Source: Craspedostauros australis (lineage: Eukaryota > Bacillariophyta > Bacillariophyceae > Mastogloiales > Achnanthaceae). From it: 64,000 nt of DNA. The position numbers and the translations under genes are program-made. The stretch is taken from positions 728,748-792,747 of the forward strand of contig JAMXDE010000028.1 of NCBI GenBank assembly GCA_026770025.1, given 5' to 3'. The notes beneath the pieces are model-generated. The model did no database searches, was not told the DNA's origin, and worked only from the letters and a program-made list of their open reading frames with translations. This document shows positions 9,900 to 21,831 of the stretch, piece after piece (within the stretch, counting starts at the first letter, position 1; each line of letters begins with the position of its first letter).

Positions 9900-11699
9900 T
9901 TGAGCAGAGTAAGTATGTAAGCTCTTGTACCTCCAAATACACACGTGATGCTACCAGGCCCAGGTTACCATACGTAGACACCATAGGACTCGATACCGTC
10001 TGGTAGTTTATCGCTTTCCCCATCCCATCATGCACAGCATGTCAAGATAATGAATAAGCAACTAGCGAGAGTGCTCTCTAACATGCACGACCTCCAGCTT
10101 GCAGTGTGGTACTGTAGACTTCATCACTGAGCAACAACGCTTTCCCGCAAGTCCTACTGGTTTGGGCATGGGCTGGTATTGTAACAGCAGACTCGTGAAT
10201 CAATCTAACCACCTGCCTGCTCGGCACAGTTCGCAGCATTCGCATGTCTTCCGATGAGTCTCCAGGTATCGGTGGAGAGAAAGAGCAAAGTTCTTTGGAC
10301 TTGCTTTGTTGGCCTTGTATCATCTGTCAGTCTACGACCTAGCCGCACAGCAACTCAAATACCAGAACATTCAAGATAACGAACAGACTCTGTTCTGCAA
10401 AACAATGAAGCCACCGAAACGGTATCAATATTGACTAAGTGGATCGAAATAGTTGCCGTAAGCGTGTCCCTTGTTGTATTGTATAAGAGCCCATTCAGTC
10501 ACAAACCAACGAGTCGCGGGGGGAGCAGTCTACATGCGTTTTCAGGTTATTGCAGAATAATATGCAACGTGTTGTGAAGTATATATAAAAAAATATCCGA
10601 GGTGGATCATCATTATATTAGATAAGTTATGGGCTGCTGTGGGTTTCAGGTAGACTCCTTGTAGGCACGCACGAAGTGAAGACGAACGGATGGTGTCAGA
10701 ACACGATTTCGTTGATGGGGCTTCGGATCGACGAGAAATACAGCATCACAGTGGCCAGCTGGTGGTTTCTGGTGGATTCCAAAGAGAGACGCTAGCGCTA
10801 AGTAGCGAGAAGCCTTGAAACCTTTTTGTTGGTCTTCGAAGATGTCAAACAAGACAAGATTGATCTTTTTGGGGCAACGAGATAATATCAACGTTAAACA
10901 TGAATCATCCTTTGTATGTGCTTTTTTCGTGCGTTCTCTGTTTGACTCGTGCTGGAAAATATTCGAATTATTTCGATCCAATCGTTGTGTTTCCTACTGA
11001 TCGACAGTTTGGGGGTCATGCGTACAGACGGATGTTTTGTCATGTACATAGCACCAGAATGAATTGACGATCTTGTGGTTCCGTTTCTGTTCCCGTTCCT
11101 GTCTCACCAAAAGACGCGCCGAATTGGTTGCATCTGGCAGGCGTGCTTCATGACCGTCGCAACGAAACGTCAGGGGAGCGAGACGAAATGATTGGACTGA
11201 GAATTAAATGATGACGTTTGATAGTGTCAACAACGAAATCAAGTGAACAATCATCTCATTTTGAATGTGAACCTGCATCATACACGTATCACGCATGTAG
11301 ACATTATGTAGACAAGTCCTTTTGAGGACGAACTCTATTGTAGGACGTGACGCAAGCCAATATGTAAACTGAACACCCTTGCTCCAAAGTGATGATGAGC
11401 GGGAGGGTTCCACCATTTCCCTCCCCCAGCTTCCTCACTACCACCCAGAAGACTACAGTTACTTCAATGCTTCATCAATGCTCTACTTCTGAGGTTCGAA
11501 ATGATGGTGTCATATATATACCTCACTGATTATAACTGTTAAGTTATGCGCTGGGGGGTGCTTTGATTCTGCCTTGTTTATTCTCCATGTCTGCACGCAG
11601 TGGGAACGGATGTGTCAGTATTATGATCGTGTTGGGAGAGAGGGCTGTGTCCATTGGGCAGGTCTGTTTGCTGGCGATGTTGTGGTGGCAGGGGAATCG
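9900..11699. other. Spacer, no supported gene
   Basis: About 1.8 kb of intergenic sequence, locally A+T-rich (around 10,560-10,620 and 11,500-11,540). Short open frames exist, for example a 111-codon minus-strand frame ending at 10,646, but it begins at a TTG and has no recognisable domain. I see no repeat or RNA gene. Confidence 0.4.
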
Positions 11700-11701
11700 T
11701 C

Positions 11702-12634
11702 TCAGGGTGCGATCCGCCTATAGTTCCATTTCCAATTCACAAGCACTGCCGTGGCTGGTGGCACATTGCCTCCAAGGCCTTGGTGCATGGCTTGGACCCA
11801 CGGAATGAGCTGGGCGGTCTGCTCAGTGTGCGGATGATGCTCCCAAAGTGGGTGCAGGACTGCAGGGATGGTAGTTGGCGGGCATATTCGCAGCATCTGA
11901 AAATATTGGAGCAGCACGGGCGTCGTGTCATTGGAAGTCTGGGACGCTTTGACCTTGGTCTGGTCCTGCCATTGCATCAGTGTCATGTGCCACATGAGGT
12001 TGGTGACACTGTCCTGCCAATTGTGAAGTAGTCGAGGGCGCGCCTGTGATGGTGAGGTGCCATGGGAGGTGCTTGTGCACTCCACTGCATTGCCCATCCG
12101 CCCTAAATCATGGCCATCCAGCCTACTTTTCTTTGCTGCAGCTGTATGGATTTGGTGGGGGAGTCGCGAACGCCAGAGAGATGATGGTGTCAACATGGCT
12201 TGGATCCAACACCTGATGTCGAACAGTGTGGACAAGACTATCCACAAATGTCTAACACAACCATCAACCATGTTGTTGATCACAGCATCACTCTCCATCA
12301 TCATCTCAGTCTGAGGATGCATTGAACTGGAACGCCTGTCAAGTATGTCCATGACACAGTTACTTCTACAGAAGGTCAAAACCTCAGAATCCTGGATGGA
12401 ACCCATCACTCTCCAATCTTCACGACAGTGGAAAGCTGGAATGCAACTGCTGGCCGATGAAGTGCCAATAAAGTACACAAACAAAGCATCACTGCAAATA
12501 CACAAAAAACATATGTAAAATGTGCATGGGTGCTCCTCCAACCAAAGCAAGCTCATGTGTGGTACAAAGTAGCTATTCTGCATCAATTGTGATGAGAGCA
12601 TGGTGTGAGAGCCTGTACAAAGCAGAGAACACAA
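11702..12634 (-). pseudogene. Unrecognised minus-strand frame next to decayed copia pol
   Basis: A 310-codon stop-free frame with no ATG near its upstream end (it opens at a TTG). The last third (HNWQDSVTNLMWHMTLMQW onward) looks protein-like, while the first part is Cys/Ser-rich and looks spurious. It lies directly downstream of the RNase H end of the minus-strand F3 copia remnant, so it may be LTR, 3' flank or another decayed element. No function assigned. Confidence 0.2.
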
Positions 12635-12784
12635 GAATTATGGTTTTGGTGTGAGGTGGAGTAAAAGCGTGAAGTCTCTGTCCACACAGATGGACAATAT
12701 CCAGACTGTGACACCTGCTACAATTGATGGACTGGGATGACCAAACGATCCAAAAGTATGTAACTACTCTAATCAGTTTCAGCC

Positions 12785-14962
12785 GCTGCTTGCTTCATGT
12801 TGCTGGCCACACAGGGACATCACTCAGGAGATGTGGTCCCAGTGCCTCGTGAAGAGGGGCGGAGAGGTCTGCTTGGTAGACATGTCGGCAGCAATCAAAG
12901 CAGACAAGTTTCTGCGAACGCAATGTGGTCGTTTTCCACCCAGTGTTGAACAGCAAAATGTCGAATGGCGCCGTGGCGTGTGCGACGCGAGGGCTGCTGT
13001 GCGTTGGCCATCATGAGCGCAATTCAGTTGTTCTCGTACAGCACCGTACCACATCGCTGAAGTACACCAAGCTTGCCAAGGATGCAACGAATGCATAATG
13101 TCATGCGACCAGCATCGGAAGCACAGAGAAGTTCAGCCTCTGTGCTGGACATGGCGACCGTGATCTGCACTCTCGGTTTCCATGCGATGGCAGCAGCAGC
13201 AAGATGGAAAACGATGGACGACACTAACTGTTGTTGCTGAGTGTCCATGGCCCAATCACTGTCAGCATACCTTTAGAGGAAATTGGGTTGTTCTGCTGGA
13301 TGGCCAAATACATCATCATGTGCTGGCATTTGCTTGGCTGGAACAGGCATGGGCGGTAGTGCAGGGACAGCGTCAGTGCAATGTAGCGCGATGCCTTGAG
13401 CGGGAGTGCGGAAGAGATATCAAGAAACCTGCTTGGCGACAGCGAAATGATCTATGGCCAGCCTTGCCAAGAATTGCAAAAGTTTCACGATGGGAAAAGC
13501 GATGGCTGGCCTACAGGTGATCATGGGACAGATGAGTTTGCCAACAGCCTCACAATAGCATTCAATGTCTGCCTGTGCCTGCTTGAGACCAAATGTATCC
13601 AAGGCTTCAGAATCGTCCAGCTTGCGTATGTGCGTATTGCCATAGTTGAGATTCAATAAGGGACAGACTATTACCGGACACGGTATCAACCCAATTGGAG
13701 AAATTCTTGTTTTGGCGCGAAATCTTCCGACTTGATTGACCACCAAATCTTTTCTCCTCCTTTCTCTCCTCCATTCACGAATCCATCATGACTCAAGCAT
13801 TACCAACCTGACTCACACCCTACCTTGGGAACTATTTGCTCCTCAGATCCTCTTACTACAACACACCTCGATTCCCTCCATGCTGATGACCACTACACTA
13901 CCGCCGTGGCTCTGACGTGTGTATCCAACTTGCTTCAACCCAAGCAATGGAATCCGAGGGTCAGCTCCAGCCACAGCCACTGCTTCATGACCACCTCAAT
14001 CAGCTGTCATGATCTACACTGCAGTATGTCTATGTGTACGGAGAGCAAGGCACTGTAATGATCGCCTACCCTGTTGCACTGAACCAAGTACATCAGTGCA
14101 GGGTCTCGCCAAGTTGTGTGGCATCGTTTCTTCACCCTACTAAAACTACAAGCTAACTCATATAACAAAGACAAGGATTAGCTACAAAGCACCCTACTAC
14201 TCATCGTTACAGTTAACTCTTCAATCAGTGCACCTCTCTTGAACTGCATCACACGACTATCCCGAAGTCGGCAGATCCAAGAGACATTCTCCACCGATTC
14301 GCGCCGACTACGCCCGAATCCTAACTGCCATCATCCATTGGAGTGAGCACACCATTCATCTTCTTCTGCTCATTCCATTTGAAAACTTTGTTGAGATGTG
14401 TACTATATTTTGGATGGAGACATGTGTGGCGGTTTGGATCAGATCTGCACCAATGAAGTGTTGGAGAACGCTGAATCATTTCATGGGAATGAACAGGAAC
14501 GAATCCAAGCTCATCGCAGATCATGGAGCAAGCCACTACATTGCTGCATGCAATGGCAAAGTCATCAACCTGACATAGAAAGAGCATGTTGTGTTCTTTG
14601 TAAGCGCCGTGGCATAGGCATAGAGCATGCGTGGTGGGCCTGAAACCCATGCGCTACAGCTGTGCATCGATGTGCACCGCCCACTGCCATAGTGCTCAGG
14701 AATGACCCTGAAGATTCTTGCTGATGAGAGTCATGCAGCCACACGGAATGGGTACGCGTCCTTACGACTGCCACCAGTCAGCAAAGGGGCTGTCAACATG
14801 CATGAAGTACTTCTGTGCACCACAAGAAGCCTCAGCAAATGCATTGTAAATGTCAGCGCCATAGATGGTCTTGTTCTCCATGGTTGTGACAGCAATGAAC
14901 AGCCAGAAATCCGTAGCAGCCAGAGTAGCCGTGAACGTGTGCCCTGTGATTGCTGCCTTGCC
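12785..14962 (-). pseudogene. Decayed Ty1/copia pol (F3): RT and RNase H
   Basis: Minus-strand fragments in pol order. RT: TTMENKTIYGADIYNAFAEA at about 14,880-14,790, then LFLCQVDDFAIAC with the catalytic VDD at about 14,575. Connection: a GKLICPMITCRPAIAFPIVK region at about 13,540. RNase H: AIAWKPRVQITVAMSSTEAE at about 13,190, with the active-site Glu in STEAE. The C-terminus has the ADMSTKQTSPP signature at about 12,870, the usual NIADxxTKP end of copia pol. Frames change repeatedly and about 570 bp of non-coding sequence sits between RT and the connection. It is clearly dead. The QVDD box differs from the YVDD of F1 and F2, so this is a third family. Confidence 0.75.
13748..14325. other. 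Interruption within the F3 pol remnant
   Basis: The RT frame stops after LTPMDDGS (14,321) and copia homology resumes near 13,740. The sequence between has no coding character on either strand and is probably an insertion or a badly eroded segment. I could not define terminal repeats or a target duplication. Confidence 0.3.
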
Positions 14963-15812
14963 TGTTGGAATGTACATATGTGTATGTGCATCGCTCACCC
15001 ATTGTTCTCTTATGCTCTACGCACAAGCGGCGCAAACATTTGTGTTGTGAGTGATCTGTGATTGACCTGTGAGTGATCTGTGATTGATCTGTGATTGATC
15101 TGTGATTGATCTGTGATTGATCTGTGGTTGATCGAAATCACATCACAAAATCAGGCACACACGAAAAATCAGAATTTTGGAAGGGCATTTGTGAACACTC
15201 ATTTCTGAGAGCATCAGGAATGCAGTCTGTCCATCAACTGACAGAAATGCATGACATCGAGCAAGGATTGATGTATTTCACAACTAAACCTCAAATGACA
15301 ATATCCTTGCCATACCACTGCATCATTGATGGAATATGGAATCTGAAGGATCATGGAAGACGACAGCTGACATCAACAGGATGTCATCATGTCACCACAT
15401 CAACATCTGTCTCCACATCAGATCAAGAAGGTGAAGATTCAATGACCAAGTGACATCAAGATCGTGGATATGCAAGGAGGAGTTCAGATGAGACATTGGC
15501 GAATACTCACAGAGTAGTGCACCAGTAGAGGACAAAATGATGGAATATGTATCAAATACAGAGTATGTATCTATCACTGATTATCGCACAGTACCAACAC
15601 ACAAGAGAGAGAGAAAGAGCAAGAGAATACAAGAAATAGCAAGAGAGCATCTCACATGCCAACTCATAGTTGGACGATAGTTGAGAGACAACAAGAGTAT
15701 TGGGAGACTCCAAGAGGCATTGGAACAATGCAATGAAACAGCAAGAAAAAGAGTAACAACCACCACCACCGTCAACAGTCGCAAGAGTATCCGTGAGCAG
15801 AACTTGCCAATA
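14963..15812 (+). repeat. Old, diverged F2-type LTR (possible solo LTR)
   Basis: Alignable by eye along its whole length to the F2 LTRs at 18,623 and 56,138: start tgttggaatgtac against tgtcgagatgtac, the block aactaaacctcaaatgacaa, catcatgtcaccacatc, the CT/GA-rich stretch, and end gaacttgccaata against gaacttgccaaca. Heavily substituted, so much older. The decayed F3 pol lies on its left; sequence on its right may be the rest of that pol, which would make this a solo LTR inserted in F3. I found no clean 5-bp duplication. Confidence 0.6.
15050..15133 (+). repeat. 11-bp tandem repeat inside the old LTR
   Basis: About seven imperfect copies of a ctgtgattgat unit in tandem. The F2 LTRs at 18,623 and 56,138 have only a single ctgtgattcg at this place, so this is a local expansion. 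Confidence 0.75.
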
Positions 15813-16284
15813 TGCCACATTGCCCAGGATCCACACCTCATGTTTGCTGCTATCCATGAGATATGAATGCTGCAGTCTGGATCGCCACTACGGAATGCGA
15901 CAAGAACGATGTCCAGGGGCGATGTCGAAGACATGTAGCTGCTCTTGGTTGTTCATGCTGTTCCAGGTGATGTCAGCAGGTGGATGGTTGCCAGATGACA
16001 ACATGTCGATGTCAAACGCCGTATTGTTGGGATGGCTTGATATTTTGAGCATCATGACATGCCATGTGGACACACTGACGGCGACCCACTGCAGCCAATG
16101 CCGCAGGGTGCATGCTGGCACTCTCGTGCAGCGTCAGCGGAAGCATAATGACATCATTCATGTGGCCGATTGGCTTCTTGAGGTCCAACGGTGGCTGTGG
16201 ATCAGGTGTTATCACAGTATCTGCCGCAAGCCTGCCTGCAGCAAATACATTACAAATGCATTGGACAAGTTGGAACGACAACAT
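15813..16284 (-). pseudogene. Possible upstream part of the F3 element
   Basis: Two overlapping minus-strand frames look protein-like (DLKKPIGHMNDVIMLPLTLHE, then HVFDIAPGHRS) and are joined by a frameshift near 16,040. Their position upstream of the F3 RT on the same strand suggests gag/pol sequence separated from it by the old LTR. No domain is recognisable. Confidence 0.25.
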
Positions 16285-16384
16285 GGATCAATACACAACC
16301 AACATGGTCCCATGCAGAACAAGAATCATCTGGAAACGGATGACTCCAAACTACTAACACCTGACTAACAACACCAGTTCCAGC

Positions 16385-17135
16385 AGCTCATCGGGATGAT
16401 GAACCGAGTTGTTCAACTTGGACGTTTTGATTTTGCATTTGCAACTTCTTCACTTTCACGTTTCGCTGCATCATCTCGCAAAGGACGCCTTGAGAGAGCC
16501 ATCAAAGTATGGGGATATCTAGAGCACAAGTCCACATTGCAAACACAGATTGGCTCTTGCCCGATGATATTTGACAACTTCAATGCAACACCATCCAATC
16601 CAGCAATGGCCTCACAGATGAAGGAGGAATACCTGGAAGCATCAGAGGAAATCGACAACAGATCGCCAAAGCTGATCTACCTACAACTGCCAATGTATGC
16701 ATTCGTCAATGGCGATCATGCACACGATTGAGTCACATGAAGATCCAATGCTGGCATCATTCTATGCCTTGGAAGAACACCAGTATACTTCTCAAGCAAG
16801 AGGCAATCATCAGCCACAACTTCAACATACGGCACCAAATTCAATGTCATGGGATCCGTGGCAGAAGAGATCATTGTGCTACAATGTGCACTCCAATTGC
16901 TGAGGGTGCAAGTCAAGTTGCCAGTAATCGCATCATGTGACAACAATGCTGCAATCTCGAACACGACGATCACAGAGAGCCTGCTACAAAAGAAGCATGC
17001 AGCGATATCATTTTGCAAAGTCCGCGAATCTGTGTGAGCTGGTATGCAAGTGCCGGTATATGTTCCGCCAGCACAAAACTTTGCAGATATGCTCACAAAA
17101 GCACTGGCGAGACCAGCACTCGCCACTTTCGTCAC
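16385..17135 (+). pseudogene. Ty1/copia RT-end and RNase H remnant, F1-like
   Basis: Plus-strand frames read VVQLGRFDFAFATSSLSRFA and RAIKVWGYLEHK (16,400-16,530), directly comparable to TLGRFDIAAAVMTLSRFRAQ and RVYGYLRKR of F1. RNase H parts follow: SVAEEIIVLQCALQLLRVQV, a DNNAAISN box with the catalytic Asp, LLQKKHAAISFCKVRE, and a frame-shifted NFADMLTKALARP end (about 17,080). Several stops and shifts; dead. The 5' two thirds of the element is not found here. Confidence 0.7.
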
Positions 17136-18287
17136 TGCTCTGTTCGACGGGAGTCATCCTCAAGATGAAGGGGCGTGCCAGCTTTCACTGTAAACTATAC
17201 CACTTACAAATCAAATTGGTGTGCGCTTCGGCACTTTGTTTGGCTGGTTTTCTGCGTTGGCGACTTTGCTTGTTGTGCAAAACTCCTCTGTCGGCCACCA
17301 TGATCACCCGACTGAAAAAAACACCCGAAGCAAAAACGACTCTTTTGCACCAACAACAGTAAAAAGCGCAAAATATATGTCTGTCCGTCAACACGGCCAC
17401 CAGCAATCGCGAAGGTTCAGGCAGCGACGGCTCGGATGTGTGATAAAAACATCCAGTACTAAATCTACGGGCGATGGTGATGGTTCTCGCCAAAACGAGC
17501 ATGCCCGCTTGCACAACACAACTCCGCGACGTGCCGGACGAGAACAACAAAAACATGGCCCAAATTGGGCGGAAATGTTGGGTGCACCCTCAACACGAAG
17601 TCTTGCTGCAACCCGTTTTTGTTGAACCGGCATTGACGGAAGATTGACGGTTCTCGTCAAAAAGTCGGACCGACGGAGCATTGCTACAACACGGCGCACT
17701 GCGAGAGCCTCGGAAGGACGGACCAACTGGCCAAAAAATGTCTCCCCCCGCGACTCGTTGGTTTGTGACTGAATGGGCTCATAACCCAAGAACGACACAC
17801 ACAGGAAACAGACACGGTGACAACGTGACCAGCGTAACAGCAGGAACCCAGCAACAGTTGGGACTCAGAGGCAAGCTCATTGATGGCTTCCAGCCTTGGA
17901 ATGCTGGAAAGTCCGACTGCCGTAGGTCCGTTGCTGCATAGTGATGATGCTCACAGTGACCACAACAACAGCAGAGCATGGAACAGGATCACAAATACGG
18001 ACATCTTGTGCAGCAACAACAGCACAAGTTGGTGCAGGAGATTGTTTGGATCCTCTCTTTTCTTTTTCTTTGTCATGCCATCTTCTTCCAGCCTTGCCAA
18101 GGCCGCGACTAGTCTTGGTTTCGATGGTTCTTGCTCCTTATTGCTTGGCGGCGGGTGCAGTTTGGGTGGTGAGTGTCGCGGTGCGATGCTGGTTGATCTG
18201 GTGGGTTCGCCCGAGCTGAAGCTCGTCTCTCTCTCTCTCTCTTCGAAGTGAGGATGCCTGTTGGAGTGGATTTCTGTGGTCGTCTCA
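17136..18287. other. Spacer, no gene seen
   Basis: Possibly begins with the LTR of the preceding copia remnant (a purine-rich run at about 17,160), but no second LTR is available for comparison. A short TC microsatellite lies at 18,226-18,242. The open frames here begin at non-ATG codons and match nothing I recognise. Confidence 0.35.
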
Positions 18288-18622
18288 TGTCGTGATGTCC
18301 ATGTGTGTATATGCATTGTTCACCTGCTATTCTCTTATACTCATGTACAGATGGTACAACTACATTGGTATCAATAGTGAACTGTGATTGTCAAAATCAT
18401 ATCACAAAATCGAACACAAGAAAATGAGCAGGATTTTTGGAGGAAATTTGCAAACAATGATTTCTGAAAGCATCAGGAATCTCGTCCATCCATCAACCAA
18501 TGGAAACATATGGCATCAAGCGAAGCTCAATGTATTTCCCAACTAAACCTCAAATGATAATACCCTTGCCAGACCACTGCATCATCAATGGAATGTGAAA
18601 TCAGAAGGACCATGGAAGCTGA
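18288..18622 (+). repeat. Partial, diverged F2-type LTR
   Basis: Matches roughly the first 330 bases of the F2 LTR (tgtcgtgatg start; aaatgagcagga; cccaactaaacctcaaatga) with moderate divergence. It breaks off in mid-LTR exactly where the complete LTR at 18,623 begins, so it was interrupted by that younger element. The remainder of this LTR is not visible to the right of the F2a complex. Confidence 0.65.
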
Positions 18623-19424
18623 TGTCGAGATGTACATGTGAGTATATGTCAAGATGTACATGTATATGTGCATCGTTCACCCGTTATTCTCTCATACGCA
18701 CTTGGACGGTATAACTACATTCGTGTCGATAGTATGCTGTGATTCGTCAGAATTACAGTGGAAATGGAACACAAGAAAATGAGCAGAATTTCTGGAGGAA
18801 ATTTGCAATCGACGATTTCTGAGAGAATTAGAAATATCGTCCGTCCATCCATCAATGGTACCAAGAGAATCTTGAGGTACTTCCCAACTAAACCTCAGAT
18901 GACGATATCATCTGACAGACTACTGCATCACCAATGGAACGTGACATCTGGAGAGCAGAAGGACGCCTACTGACGTCGACAGGATGTCATCATGTCACCA
19001 CGTCGACATCTGTCTCCAAGTCAGAGCAGGAGGCGAAGATCCGATGACCGAAGGGCATCAAGATCATGGATACAGGAGATGAACTTCAAATGGTAAGTAC
19101 TCATGGAGTAGGAACCAGTACTGAATGAATGGAGTGTCGAATGTGGAGTACACATCGAACACGGAGTATCGTGTAGTACGAAGTACACAATGCTGAGACA
19201 GAGAGAGAGAGAATACAGAGAGGAGCGAGAGAGCATCTCGCGTACCGACTCATAGATCGGAGACTGAATCTACGAAACAGATTGAAGCACCTAGAGCATC
19301 AGGCAAGAGAACGGGTGTACACCGAGAGGATCGGAGTAGCCAAGTAATGAAATATCAAACGAACGACTATCAACCAACACCATCTTCCACGATCGTAGGT
19401 TACCAATCACGGAACTTGCCAACA
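18623..19424 (+). repeat. F2a left LTR, plus orientation (802 bp)
   Basis: Complete LTR running from tgtcgagatgtacatg to ggaacttgccaaca (TG...CA). Its orientation is opposite to that of the F2a coding region, which reads on minus, and opposite to the right LTR at 23,507. Its CA end is joined directly to integrase-downstream coding sequence at 19,425, where RT should follow. Confidence 0.8.
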
Positions 19425-21741
19425 GACGCATCGCCGTCCTTGGCATTGCTCCCTTCCGTCCGATGGTTGTGAAGCTGTCTGCGTCCGTTGTTCCTGCTTC
19501 GATGAATATGTTCGGTGCTGGTGCCCAGCCACGGAACTGTCCGTATGATTGGTTGAGCCACTTGATATCGCGAGAACAGACCAGTGATTTGGTCGATGGT
19601 CTGTACATGTTGTATACTCCTGATGCATGTTGGTGTGCATATCTGATGAACACCATCTCTTCTCCTCTATTCTTGAGTTTGGCGGTGATCCCGCCGTAGG
19701 TAGTCGTCACAACACCCACCTCTCCGAATGTGCGGAGTGCATCCGCATATGGTGCATCGTTTCCAAAGAATTGGCGATGTGGTGACTCCTTCTGATTCTT
19801 TGCTACGGTGATGTTGGCAATGGCGGTGGCAGTACTCGCAGCTGCTGCCCACAGGCCATGCCTATACTCTTCGTTGAGCTGTGCTCCGTTGAGCATGGAG
19901 CGGATCTTGGTGTAGAGGTACGCGAACTTGCGTTCCACTCTACCGTTCTGTTGCGGCGTGTTTGATTCCGTGAATTCGAATTTCACGTTGAGTCCTGCAT
20001 CGATGAGAATATCCTGCGTGGATTTGTTCTCTCCGCTGTTGTCTCCTCGGAAGATGATTTGTTGATCACCAGTCTGTGACTTGATCGTCTGGATGAATCG
20101 TTTGATGTATCCTGGTTGATCACTTTTGTTCTTGAGAAAGAAACTCCAGCAGTGATCCGTGCAGTCGTCCACGATCAGGGTCCAGTAGCGTTTATCTCCA
20201 AAGCTTATGTGTTTAGTGTAACTAATGTCAATGAAGAGACGTTTGCTGCGGCGAGTTGCTCTTGGAATTGTTGCCTTCAGAATGTTCTTCACTCTTGCGT
20301 TCGCGACCGCGCAGTCGCGACATACCGGCATCTCGCCGATGATCTTCCATCCGTATTGGGCGGCTGTCCGCTTCATGGTCTCGTGTGGCGCGTGGCCGAG
20401 CATTCGATGCAAGTTCACCGCGCTGATCTCCTTGGATGGATTCTTGATGATGGCTGTGCAAGCCTTGTCGTCGTCCGTTGGCATGATGGGATGCATCTGC
20501 ACTCCCGTGATGAATCCGTTGGATGTGGGGAAGACCCGATCGAACACGATCTTCGTTCCGGATCCGTTGATGATGTCCATCAGAATGCCGTTGTTACCAA
20601 GCTGGTAACTGTTGTACAGAGCCTTGTTCGTTGAGAAAAGGTTCACCACCATTTTGGGTGTGTACTTCACATCATCGAGCCAGATGATGTGGCCAGTGTT
20701 GTCTCGTTGCTTGACCTTCAAGCGAATGGATCCCATTTTGGGAGAGTCCAGCTTTGTGCTGTCTCCCACTTGGACGAAGGACTTGATGTGCTGCACGTTG
20801 AAGAGAGCAGCGTCCGAATTGACGATACGACACAAAGCTCCGCCGTCGGCGAGCCAGGTGTCCTTGTTGACCTTGTCCTTGTATCTGGTGCTCAGCTCGT
20901 GGAGCTGCTCCATGGCAGCTGCAGCTATCTCGTCGTCAAAGCTGCCGTCGTCTTTGTCTTCATGAACTCCATCTTCGTTGTATGGATTATGGTGATCCTC
21001 ATCATCCATGTCATTGGGTAGTTGCGCGTAGTCCGATGGAACCGTACTGTTTTGATGTGATCCTGTGGCTGGATCATAAGGGTTGACGCGTGGTCGTTCG
21101 CGTAAGAGCATGCACATGCATCCTCCAAGGATGTAATGCAGATCCGTCTCTGGGATCGTCTCTGTGTTATCCGCCTCCAACAGTCGGTTGATGATGACCG
21201 AGTTGGCAAGAATCTCTTCGATTGATCTGAAGTTCTTGGATAGGATGGATCCCATCATGTTCACCCATATTGGTCTGAGCACTCCTTGTGCGACTCCTGG
21301 GAACATCTTCACTCCTGCTTCCATTACGGCATCGAAGATGAGTTGCTTCTGGATTATCAATGCTGTTGCCGTTGCGTAGGGAATCGTATCATGTCGGTGG
21401 ACGTGATTCGAGTTGTTGGGACTCTCGATCGGTGGGAATTCGATGTTCGTTGGATAGATGACACGCTCGTTTGGGTTGAAGCTGTCGTCTGGATGGTTTT
21501 CTGTTTCGTCGCTGTTGTCTTCATCGAAGATGCCCGATCTGTTGTTCCCCGCCACTGGAGGAGGCGGTGCTGCGCCGCCGTTCGTCTCGTCTCGATCTCT
21601 GTTGTTCTCGTTGGTCTCATCGTCATCCTCTTCGCTCATGGCCTCTTCGATATCGCTATCGATGGCCTCGTTGCCCATCTCGGCTCCGTCGCCGTATGGA
21701 CCGATCAGGTCGTTTGCGTTGAAGCAGCACTCGTAGCTCAC
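19291..21741 (-). pseudogene. F2a pol fragment: protease and integrase, RT lost
   Basis: An 816-codon open frame. An acidic linker is followed by a retropepsin-like site at about 20,850 in which the usual DSGASC reads DGGALC (F2b has DSGASC), so the protease is probably altered. Then the GAG_pre-integrase zinc region (HRMLGH, CRDCA) and the integrase core: D of FIDISYT, D of FRGDNSGEN and E of TPQQNGRVERKF. The frame continues to just beyond the integrase, then crosses at 19,424 into the inverted LTR, which supplies the last 44 codons before the stop. RT and RNase H are absent. The element cannot transpose on its own. Confidence 0.8.
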
Positions 21742-21757
21742 ATCACGTCTTGGATCC

Positions 21758-21831
21758 TGTCAAATGCATAAATAACCACTATGCTACTATGTGTACACAT
21801 AGTAGCATAGTGGTTATTTATGCATTTGATA
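21758..21831. mobile_element. 74-bp near-perfect palindromic insertion with GATCC duplication
   Basis: Relative to F2b, which reads ggatccacctcg without interruption at 61,617, F2a carries 74 extra bases between two copies of gatcc (21,753-21,757 and 21,832-21,836). The core 21,760-21,829 is a perfect palindrome of two 35-base arms without spacer, centred on gtgt|acac. The outermost 2 bases on each side are tg and ta. A 5-bp duplication around a foldback indicates insertion as a discrete unit, like a minimal MITE/foldback element. There is no coding capacity and no other copy in this window. Confidence 0.8.

Noticed and set aside
15050-15133. CRISPR-like array
   Set aside because: Eleven-base units repeat without spacers; a plain tandem repeat in an old LTR.
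17221-17625. 134-codon plus-strand frame with a signal-peptide-like start
   Set aside because: Opens at GTG, no ATG, and the remainder is low-complexity basic sequence.
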